A stretch of 12,268 nt of DNA from Bacteriovoracaceae bacterium (GTDB lineage: Bacteria > Bdellovibrionota > UBA1018): assembly GCA_947446835.1 (NCBI GenBank), contig CANFHS010000053.1, positions 1 through 12,268 on the forward strand. The letters are read 5' to 3'. Numbering within the stretch: position 1 is the stretch's first letter; every line of letters starts with the position of its first letter. This document shows positions 6,805 to 12,268 of the stretch, one piece after another. Under the pieces are notes generated by a model, which saw only the letters and a program-made list of their open reading frames with translations, was not told where the DNA came from and ran no database searches. The position numbers and the translations under genes are program-made.

Positions 6805-8118
6805 ATGAAACCGATGCGGTCCAATGCCTCCAAAATTTCCGCCCGCCCGAACCTGTGGCTCCGCCTGTCCACGGCCCTGACCCTGCTGGCCGCAGGGAGC
6901 TCGCTGGGGGGCTGCGGCAAGCAGGAATTCCTGGTCACCAATGCCGTCTCGGCACAGATCGCGCCGGGGTACTACACCATTCCGCCCAAGGTGGACGTCC
7001 TGGTGGCCCAGGACAACTCGGGTTCCGCCATCAATGCCAATGCCATCATCCAGAGCTCGCTCCAGTCGCTGATGAAGACCCTGGACGCCCAGAACTGGGA
7101 TTACCGGATTGCCGTGACCCCGCTGGTTCCGGCGGGCGCCTACACGGGCATCACGCAGATCGCCGGGTCGCGCCAGGATGCCAACTGGGAGGCCCTCAAG
7201 AGCCAACGGGCCGATGGCCTGGGCTGGCTGGCCCCGTTTCCGGGCGCGCAGATCCAGTACGCCGACCAGATCGATCCTTCGCGATTCGTCTGGAACGACC
7301 ATTTCACGGGCTTCCTGAACACGTTCAACACGTCGGCCAACGCGCTCGAGCCGGGCTTTGCCACCATCCGGGCCGACCTGGACCGCGAGCAGAACGCCCT
7401 CGGCCAGAGCGCCAAGCTGGTCCGCAACGACGCGCTCCTGCTGATGCTGGTCCTGACCACGGGCGAGGACACTTCGGGCGTGAACTTCCGGACCGCCGCC
7501 AATCCCTGCCCCGGCGCCAGCCGCGACGGCTACTACTGCAACGACGGATCGCGCGAAACCTCGTACAAGGCCCACCTGGATTTTTTCAAGGCCCTGAAAA
7601 AGAACCCGTCGACGGGCGCCAACGCTCCGCAGATGGTCCGCATGCACGCCGCCACCCTCAAGGCCAACACCAACCAGTGCCTGAGCAAGAGCGCGAGCTT
7701 CTCGTGGGTCGGCGCACGCTACCAGGCCATGTCCCAGGACCTGGGCGGCAAATCGTATGACATCTGCCAGAGCGGCCAGATCGAGGCCATGATCTCGAAC
7801 GCGGCGTCCGACCTCCAGGTGGAGCGTCTGAGCTTCCGCACGCGCTTCCTGATGATGAACCAGCGCCCCGAGTCTTCGACCATCGAGGTGGTGCGCATCG
7901 CCGCCGACGGCACGCGCACCCCGATCGCGCAGGACGCGACCAACGGCTGGACCTACGCCGACACCCCCGATGCGGTCACCGTCTACGTGATCGACTCGCC
8001 CATCCCGATGAACCTCCGCACGGGCTGGCCCATCGAGCTGCACGGCACGGCCAAGCTGATCGGCAACGATCGAGCCGACGTGACGTTCAAGCCTTACGGG
8101 GCGAAGAACTCGGGTTGA
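6805..8118 (+). CDS. VWA-like lipoprotein of unknown function
   Basis: A 437-residue exported lipoprotein. The N-terminus has a basic stretch, a hydrophobic core (about 19-36) and a lipobox LGGC ending at Cys37, so lipid attachment and membrane anchoring are expected. The mature part resembles a von Willebrand factor A domain: the strand VDVLVAQ ends in D70-N-S72-G-S74, a DxSxS metal-site motif, and a later strand LLMLVLTTGED (212-222) matches the usual LTDG position but with Thr219 in place of Asp. Four cysteines in the mature region (in NPCPG, YYCND, NQCLS and DICQS) could form disulfides. The C-terminal 100 residues look beta-rich. No enzyme motif is seen. Only weak GA-rich sequence precedes the ATG. 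Its 3' end overlaps the convergent methyltransferase gene by 32 bases. Surface binding or adhesion is a guess. Confidence 0.82.
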   Translation: MKPMRSNASKISARPNLWLRLSTALTLLAAGSSLGGCGKQEFLVTNAVSAQIAPGYYTIPPKVDVLVAQDNSGSAINANAIIQSSLQSLMKTLDAQNWDYRIAVTPLVPAGAYTGITQIAGSRQDANWEALKSQRADGLGWLAPFPGAQIQYADQIDPSRFVWNDHFTGFLNTFNTSANALEPGFATIRADLDREQNALGQSAKLVRNDALLLMLVLTTGEDTSGVNFRTAANPCPGASRDGYYCNDGSRETSYKAHLDFFKALKKNPSTGANAPQMVRMHAATLKANTNQCLSKSASFSWVGARYQAMSQDLGGKSYDICQSGQIEAMISNAASDLQVERLSFRTRFLMMNQRPESSTIEVVRIAADGTRTPIAQDATNGWTYADTPDAVTVYVIDSPIPMNLRTGWPIELHGTAKLIGNDRADVTFKPYGAKNSG

Positions 8119-8890
8119 TCCCGAACCTCGCCAACCCGTAGACCCAGCCTCCGGTGAGCCGACGCAAGGCGCGGCTCACGAGGCTTGCTCCCGGAGCCAC
8201 CGGGCCCACCAGGTCCAGCTCTTCCAGGAGCTGGAGCCTCGGGCACCAGCGCTCCACCTCGGTGATGCGCGACGAGCCCCAGGAAAACCGGGCTCCTGTG
8301 CGGTACACCTGGGGCAGAAGGCGGGTCCGTCGCACCACCCACGGATGGGCGTAGTCGAAGACGACCTCGCTTCCCGCCGGAAGCGTTTGCCCGAGCGCGA
8401 CCAGCACCCCTCGCACCTCGTCGCGCTCCAGGTAAGGCAGCAGGCCCTCCATCACCACCAGCACGGGCCCGGATGCCCCAGCCACCAGCTCTTCGATCCA
8501 AGCCGGGTCCAGCACCGAACCCGCCCGCAGCGCGTGGCGATCGCCGGGTTCCACCAGCTTCCGCTTGAGCTCGGTGACCGCCGGAAGATCCAGGTCCACC
8601 CAGCGCAATTGCCCGTTGTCGATGCGTTCGAACCGCGCGGACAGCCCCGCTCCCGGCTCGATGCCCAGGGCGCCCGGGTGGCGCGAAAAGAACCGGCGCG
8701 CGATGGCGTCGACCGCGTGCGCCCGGATCGCGATCTGCTTCATCAGCAGTCCGCTCCCATTGTAGAGCGACCGATCCAGGTCCAGCCGCTCCAGGCGTTC
8801 CGCCGCCCAGGGGTCGCTGAAGCCCAGGCCCGGCAGTCGCTCCGAGGCCTCCGCACACGCCGAAAGGGTGATGAGGAGCGTCTCGGACAC
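8087..8890 (-). CDS. SAM-dependent methyltransferase, leucine carboxyl methyltransferase (LCM) family
   Basis: A class I SAM-dependent O-methyltransferase-like protein of the LCM/TcmP-type group (COG3315 style), 267 residues from the GTG chosen here. Seen: VSETLLITLSACAEAS at the N-terminus, then SDPWAAERLE, the SAM-binding loop LGIEPGAGLSARF at 75-87, acidic WVDLDLP at 98-103 after the next strand, and VMEGLLPYLERDEV at 146-159, where the family often has a GxxxYL motif. Substrates in the family range from protein C-termini to polyketides and cannot be predicted. It follows scoB by fewer than 50 bases on the same strand and is probably the last gene of the thiolase operon. The start is uncertain: no ATG exists in frame after the scoB stop. 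GTG at 8890 fits, but homologous residues may begin slightly upstream (CTG at 8899 or 8941). Confidence 0.8.
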   Translation of the reverse strand: MSETLLITLSACAEASERLPGLGFSDPWAAERLERLDLDRSLYNGSGLLMKQIAIRAHAVDAIARRFFSRHPGALGIEPGAGLSARFERIDNGQLRWVDLDLPAVTELKRKLVEPGDRHALRAGSVLDPAWIEELVAGASGPVLVVMEGLLPYLERDEVRGVLVALGQTLPAGSEVVFDYAHPWVVRRTRLLPQVYRTGARFSWGSSRITEVERWCPRLQLLEELDLVGPVAPGASLVSRALRRLTGGWVYGLARFGINPSSSPRKA

Positions 8891-8937
8891 CCCCTTCAGG
8901 GAGCTGGCAGAAAGCCTTCCTGGCGGGCTCCCAGGGT

Positions 8938-9594
8938 TCAGAACCGCATCTCCGGCACTTCGGCCGGGACTTCCAGCTTGGCCGCCGTGGCCTTGCGGAT
9001 CTCGTCGACCGACACGCCGGGCGCGCGCTCCACGAGCCTGAGCCCATGGGGGGTCACGTCCATCACGGCCAGGTCCGGAACGATCCGCTTCACGCAGCGA
9101 AGCCCCGTGATGGGCAGGGTGCACTTGGGCAGTACCTTCGAGGAGCCGTCTTTTCCGCAATGCTGCATGGCCACCACGACGTTCGGGGAACCGGCCACCA
9201 GGTCCATCGCGCCGCCCATGCCCTTGACCATCTTGCCCGGCACCATCCAGTTGGCCAGGGTTCCCTCCTCGTCCACTTCCATGGCGCCCAGCACGGTCAG
9301 GTCGACCTTGCCGGCACGGATCATGGCGAACGAATCGGCCGACGAAAAGAATGCGGCGCCGGGAATGACCGTCACCGTTTCTTTTCCGGCGTTGATCAGG
9401 TCCGGGTCCACGTTTTCCTCGGTCGGGTACGGGCCCATGCCGAGGATGCCGTTCTCCGACTGGAGCACGAGGGTCATGCCCGCGGGAACGTAGTTGGCCA
9501 CCAGGGTGGGGATGCCGATGCCGAGGTTCACGTAGAAGCCGTCGCGAAGTTCCTTGGCGATCCGCTGGGCGATCTGCTCACGAGTCAGGGCCAT
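8938..9594 (-). CDS. scoB: 3-oxoacid CoA-transferase subunit B
   Basis: Beta subunit of a two-subunit CoA-transferase of the succinyl-CoA:3-ketoacid / acetoacetate type. It carries the glutamate that forms the CoA thioester intermediate: Glu47 in LQSENGILG, the family signature. Also seen are NLGIGIPTLVANYV at 23-36, NAGKETVTVIPGAAFF, GAMEVDEEGTLANW, GKMVKGMGGAMDLVAG and DVTPHGLRL near the end. Length is 218 residues, usual for this subunit (about 205-220). The ATG at 9594 has a strong GGAGGAG 7 bases upstream and lies 2 bases after the scoA stop, so the subunits are made together. The exact CoA donor and acceptor (succinyl-CoA or acetyl-CoA; acetoacetate or another short acid) cannot be settled by sequence reading. 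An AtoA-type name is the main alternative. Confidence 0.93.
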   Translation of the reverse strand: MALTREQIAQRIAKELRDGFYVNLGIGIPTLVANYVPAGMTLVLQSENGILGMGPYPTEENVDPDLINAGKETVTVIPGAAFFSSADSFAMIRAGKVDLTVLGAMEVDEEGTLANWMVPGKMVKGMGGAMDLVAGSPNVVVAMQHCGKDGSSKVLPKCTLPITGLRCVKRIVPDLAVMDVTPHGLRLVERAPGVSVDEIRKATAAKLEVPAEVPEMRF

Positions 9595-9596
9595 GA

Positions 9597-10349
9597 TCAG
9601 GCTCCTCCGCTCACGGTTTTGCGCTCGATGCGTTTTTCGTAGTTCTTGCCCTGGAAAATGCGCTTCACGAAGATGCCGGGCACGTGGATCTGGTCGGGAT
9701 CGATGGCGCCGGCCGGAACCAGCTCCTCCACCTCGGCGATGCAGATCTTGCCGCACATGGCGACCATCGGGTTGAAGTTGCGCGCCGTCTTGCGGAACAC
9801 CAGGTTCCCCAGGGTGTCGCCCCTCCAGGCCTTCACGATCGAAAAATCCGCCACGATGCCTTTTTCGAGCACGTAGGGCTTTCCGTCGAACTCGCGGGTT
9901 TCCTTGCCTTCGGCCACCAGGGTACCCGCACCCGTGGCGGTGAAGAATGCGGGAATTCCCGCACCACCGGCGCGCATGCGCTCGGCCAAGGTTCCCTGCG
10001 GGGCAAACTCGAGCTCCAGCCTGCCGCTCAGCACCAGCTGCTCGAAAAGCTTGTTCTCGCCCACGTAGCTCGACACCATCTTCCTGACCTGGCCTTTTTC
10101 GAGCATCAGGCCGATGCCGAAGCCGTCAACCCCCGCGTTGTTGGACACGCAGGTCAGGTCCTTCACGCCTTTGCGGACCAGTGCGGCGATGGTGTTCTCG
10201 GGAATGCCGCACAGGCCGAACCCGCCCAGCGCCAGGAGCGACCCGTCCGGGATGTCGCGTACCGCCTCGTCGGCGTCGCGCACCAGTTTGTGCATGCCGC
10301 GGGCGAGTTTCTCGGAGAGTTCCCTTTCAGACGGAGAAAGCGTGCGCAT
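9597..10349 (-). CDS. scoA: 3-oxoacid CoA-transferase subunit A
   Basis: Alpha subunit of the CoA-transferase, partner of the gene just downstream. The family signature DGSLLALGGFGLCGIP is complete at 35-50 from the chosen start. Further typical segments are VSNNAGVDGFGIGLML, VSSYVGENKLFEQ, ELEFAPQGTLAERMRAGGAGIPAF (shortened: Gly-rich loop), TGAGT, and NFNPMVAMCGKICIAEVEELV. With the ATG at 10349 the protein has 250 residues. The thiolase stop is one base upstream, which suggests coupled translation. A GTG at 10367 is also possible, and an ATG at 10295 would give 232 residues, the commonest length in the family and the point where similarity should begin; the 18 extra residues have no known role. 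No strong ribosome site marks any of the three. Confidence 0.92.
   Translation of the reverse strand: MRTLSPSERELSEKLARGMHKLVRDADEAVRDIPDGSLLALGGFGLCGIPENTIAALVRKGVKDLTCVSNNAGVDGFGIGLMLEKGQVRKMVSSYVGENKLFEQLVLSGRLELEFAPQGTLAERMRAGGAGIPAFFTATGAGTLVAEGKETREFDGKPYVLEKGIVADFSIVKAWRGDTLGNLVFRKTARNFNPMVAMCGKICIAEVEELVPAGAIDPDQIHVPGIFVKRIFQGKNYEKRIERKTVSGGA
9602..9608 (-). promoter_or_regulatory. Ribosome binding site of scoB
   Basis: GGAGGAG on the minus strand lies 7 bases before the ATG at 9594, inside the last codons of scoA. It fixes this start over longer in-frame extensions into scoA. Confidence 0.75.
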
Positions 10350-10350
10350 C

Positions 10351-11529
10351 TCAGACCCGCTCGACACAGATGGCCGTGGCTTCGCCGCCGCCGATGCAGA
10401 TGCCGGCCATGCCGCGCTTCTTGCCCAGCTTTTCGAGCGCGTTGACCAGCGTCACCACGATCCGCGAACCCGAAGAGCCGATGGGATGGCCCAGCGAAAT
10501 GGCCCCGCCCCAGACGTTCAGCTTTTCGGTCGGGATGGACAGCTGCTGGGCAGCGTCCATGGCCACCACGGCAAAGGCCTCGTTCACCTCGAACAGGTCG
10601 ATGTCGGCCATGTTCCAGCCGGCCTTCCTGGCCGCGCGCCGCATGGCTTCGGCCGGAGCCGTGGTGAACCACTCGGGCTCCTGCGCGTGGGCGCCGTAGG
10701 ACACGATCTTGGCCAGCGGCTTCAGGCCCAGGGCCTTCATCTTTTCACCGCTCATGAGCACCACGGCCGAGGCACCGTCGTTGATGGACGAGGCGTTGGC
10801 GGCCGTGATGGTTCCGGCCTTGTCGAAGACAGGCTTGAGGCCGGGGATCTTGTCGAAGGCGGCCTTGCCGGGGCCTTCGTCGGTGTCGATGGTGGTGACA
10901 TCCCCTTTCTTGCCCTGGATGCCCACCGGCACGATTTCCGAGGCGAAATAGCCGGCCTTCTGGGCGGCCTGGGCCCGCTTGAAGCTCTCGATGGCAAATG
11001 CGTCCTGCGCTTCGCGGGTGAAGTGCTTTTCGCGGGCGCAGAGTTCGCCACAGTTGCCCATGTGCTGGTTCTTGTAGGGGTCCCACAGGCCATCCACGAT
11101 CATCGAATCGACCGCCTGCTGATGCCCCATGCGGAAACCGTTCCGGGCGGTCGGCAGCAGGTAGGGAGCATTGGACATGGACTCCATGCCGCCGGCCACG
11201 ACGACGTCGCTGTCGCCGAGGAGGATGCTCTGCGTGCCCAGCAGGATGGCTTTCATGCCGCTGCCGCAGACCTTGTTGATGGTCAGGGCGGGAACACCGG
11301 TCGGGATGCCGGCGCCGATGGCGGCCTGGCGGGCCGGAGCCTGGCCTTCGCCGGCGGTCAGCACGTTGCCGAAGATGACCTCGTTGACTTCAGAGGCGGC
11401 GATGCCGGCTTTCTTCAGGGCTCCTTCGATGGCGATGGAGCCCAGCTTGGGCGCCGTGAGCGAGCTCAGGGTGCCCTGGAAGCTGCCGATCGGGGTACGA
11501 GCCACGGAAACAACGAAGACTTCACGCAT
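10351..11529 (-). CDS. Acetyl-CoA C-acetyltransferase (thiolase)
   Basis: Thiolase of 392 residues, the usual length. It condenses two acetyl-CoA to acetoacetyl-CoA or runs in reverse. The catalytic residues fall almost exactly where they do in the well-studied Zoogloea enzyme: nucleophile Cys88 in NKVCGSGMKA, His348 in GGAISLGHPIG, and Cys378 in GICIGGGEA, with NEAFAV also present. These support an acetoacetyl-CoA (type II) thiolase rather than the FadA partner of a fatty-acid oxidation complex, and no fadB-like gene is adjacent. As the first gene before scoA and scoB it completes an acetoacetate module: the transferase makes acetoacetyl-CoA and the thiolase splits it. atoB or phaA would both be reasonable names. 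The ATG has AGGAGG 9 bases upstream. The 3' end nearly touches scoA. Confidence 0.95.
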   Translation of the reverse strand: MREVFVVSVARTPIGSFQGTLSSLTAPKLGSIAIEGALKKAGIAASEVNEVIFGNVLTAGEGQAPARQAAIGAGIPTGVPALTINKVCGSGMKAILLGTQSILLGDSDVVVAGGMESMSNAPYLLPTARNGFRMGHQQAVDSMIVDGLWDPYKNQHMGNCGELCAREKHFTREAQDAFAIESFKRAQAAQKAGYFASEIVPVGIQGKKGDVTTIDTDEGPGKAAFDKIPGLKPVFDKAGTITAANASSINDGASAVVLMSGEKMKALGLKPLAKIVSYGAHAQEPEWFTTAPAEAMRRAARKAGWNMADIDLFEVNEAFAVVAMDAAQQLSIPTEKLNVWGGAISLGHPIGSSGSRIVVTLVNALEKLGKKRGMAGICIGGGEATAICVERV

Positions 11530-11538
11530 GGAAGAAGG

Positions 11539-11544
11539 CCTCCT
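11539..11544 (-). promoter_or_regulatory. Ribosome binding site of the thiolase gene
   Basis: A perfect AGGAGG on the minus strand lies 9 bases before the ATG at 11529, the strongest such site in the window, consistent with high translation of the first gene in the operon. Confidence 0.8.
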
Positions 11545-11564
11545 GGAAAATGGGTTCTCAGGTG

Positions 11565-11593
11565 CTTAAACCCCAGCTTCCCTTGGGTTTCCA
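11565..11593 (-). promoter_or_regulatory. Candidate sigma-70 promoter of the thiolase-CoA-transferase operon
   Basis: On the minus strand TGGAAA (11593-11588) and TTTAAG (11570-11565) are separated by 17 bases. Each matches the consensus at 4 of 6 positions. Transcription would start about 30 bases before the thiolase ATG. It is short and imperfect, so only a candidate. Confidence 0.3.
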
Positions 11594-11602
11594 GAGCGAA
11601 AG

Positions 11603-11631
11603 TTGCAACCGGCCGCCGTTGTCCTTAGCAT
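11603..11631 (+). promoter_or_regulatory. Candidate sigma-70 promoter of the TTG-start exported protein
   Basis: TTGCAA (11603-11608) and TAGCAT (11626-11631) are spaced by 17 bases, each a 4/6 match. A start near 11638 would give a leader just long enough to include the AGGGGG ribosome site at 11641. It partly faces the thiolase promoter across the 126-base gap. Confidence 0.35.
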
Positions 11632-11640
11632 GGAGAACCC

Positions 11641-11646
11641 AGGGGG
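11641..11646 (+). promoter_or_regulatory. Ribosome binding site deciding a TTG start
   Basis: AGGGGG lies 9 bases before the TTG at 11656. An in-frame TAG at 11626-11628 and the absence of ATG or GTG between it and the TTG leave this as the only start that keeps the signal peptide. Confidence 0.65.
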
Positions 11647-11655
11647 AATTCCGCT

Positions 11656-12268
11656 TTGAAGGCCGCAGGTTCCTACAGACTCTGGATTGTCCTGTCGGGG
11701 TGCGCGGCAGCAGCCGCCTGGGCTGCTCCAGGCCCTGCCGTCCGGGTGCGCCTGCGCAATCTGGCCGACCAGACCGTCGAGTTCGACCAGGTCGTGGCCA
11801 CCACCGCCGAGGACGTCACCCTGGCCAACGGCACCACGGGTGAGCGCCTCACCCTGAGACGCGAGGAGTACCAGGACCGCACCGGGCTCAGCCTGCCCAC
11901 GCCTCCCCGCGCCCCGGCCCCCTCGCGCGTCGCTGCCGCGCCCCCCTCCAGCTGCGCGCAGCCGGCCGACTCGGGCCCTCCCGGGTCGTCTTCGACGATG
12001 GGGCGCGCTTCGGCCGAGGTGACCGAGGCCAGCCAGACCCTGAGCTTCCACGCCCAGGGGCAGGAGTTGCTCGACACGGCCACCGCGACCCTGCGCCGCA
12101 ATGCCGAGAACGCCGCCCTGGACCAGGCCAAGGTCCTGGGGCTGTACCAGGGCCTCGCCCCCGAAACCTGGGCAGAGCGCATGCGTCATGCGGAGCAGGT
12201 CTTGCGCTCCCTGGCGCTGGACCTGCCGGGGCAAAGCGGAGCTGACCTGAGCCCCGGCGAGCAGGCCC
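11656..12268 (+). CDS. Exported protein of unknown function, TTG start (3' end beyond window)
   Basis: I do not recognise this protein. The frame is open for 204 residues to the window edge. It begins with a short basic N-terminus, a hydrophobic core LWIVLSG (9-15) and an Ala-rich stretch, which is a signal peptide. Two processing routes are possible: LSGC ending at Cys16 satisfies a lipobox, and AWA at 21-23 fits signal peptidase I. Residues about 27-75 look beta-rich, with a polar repeat-like VEFDQVVATTAEDVTLANGTTG part. A Pro/Ala/Ser-rich linker (about 80-115) follows, then a helical, charged region to the edge. The start is TTG, supported by a ribosome site and a promoter candidate. It is divergent from the thiolase operon with 126 bases between. 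Periplasmic or envelope location is likely; function is unknown. Confidence 0.72.
   Translation, partial: MKAAGSYRLWIVLSGCAAAAAWAAPGPAVRVRLRNLADQTVEFDQVVATTAEDVTLANGTTGERLTLRREEYQDRTGLSLPTPPRAPAPSRVAAAPPSSCAQPADSGPPGSSSTMGRASAEVTEASQTLSFHAQGQELLDTATATLRRNAENAALDQAKVLGLYQGLAPETWAERMRHAEQVLRSLALDLPGQSGADLSPGEQA

Noticed and set aside
5597..6808. A 403-codon plus-strand frame across the PilZ gene
   Set aside because: It has no domain motif, while the minus strand shows GYF_2 and PilZ motifs in order.
8891..9160. A longer methyltransferase start at ATG 9160 inside scoB
   Set aside because: These 90 codons would overlap scoB almost entirely and read as Arg/Gly-rich shadow sequence with no LCM similarity.
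9595..9756. A longer scoB start inside scoA
   Set aside because: The extension is a different-frame reading of scoA, and the ATG at 9594 has a strong ribosome site and matches family length.
10114..11628. A 504-codon open frame on the plus strand opposite thiolase and scoA
   Set aside because: It spans the boundary of two well-supported minus-strand genes and has low-complexity Gly/His/Arg-rich translation typical of a shadow frame.

Overview
The window is gene-dense, GC-rich bacterial DNA (roughly two thirds G+C by eye) with short or overlapping gene boundaries and sigma-70-like promoter candidates. It reads as ordinary chromosome: no tRNA, rRNA, CRISPR array, insertion sequence or phage gene was seen. 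A Gram-negative host is suggested by two or three exported or lipid-anchored proteins. GYF_2 plus PilZ proteins and von Willebrand-like lipoproteins fit Bdellovibrionota, Myxococcota or relatives, but that placement is inference and weak.

Layout. Positions 1-2420 (minus) hold a membrane sensor-like protein (Cache-like outer domain, transmembrane helix, coiled coil, GAF-like end) followed by an overlapping alanine racemase gene that runs off the left edge. Only 17 bases separate the sensor start from nadB (L-aspartate oxidase, plus, 2438-4072). nadB meets a minus-strand operon head-on after 9 bases. In transcription order that operon is a GYF_2-GYF_2-PilZ protein, a monoacylglycerol-lipase-like alpha/beta hydrolase, and pyrE, each overlapping the next. 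Divergent from it, after 197 bases, is a VWA-like lipoprotein (plus, 6805-8118). Its end overlaps the end of a leucine-carboxyl-methyltransferase-like gene by 32 bases.

That methyltransferase is the last gene of a second minus-strand operon: thiolase, CoA-transferase subunit A, CoA-transferase subunit B, methyltransferase (11529 down to 8087). At the right edge, divergent from the thiolase, an exported protein of unknown function starts at a TTG codon and runs out of the window.

How the genes work together. Thiolase plus the CoA-transferase pair form the familiar module that activates acetoacetate with a CoA donor and cleaves acetoacetyl-CoA to two acetyl-CoA (or the reverse). nadB opens de novo NAD synthesis and pyrE makes OMP for pyrimidines, while alr supplies D-alanine for peptidoglycan. 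The PilZ protein offers a possible c-di-GMP input next to a lipase and a housekeeping nucleotide gene. Nothing here is clearly a new defence, secretion or mobile system. The best leads are the output-less sensor paired with alr, the GYF-GYF-PilZ operon, and the unusual VWA lipoprotein.
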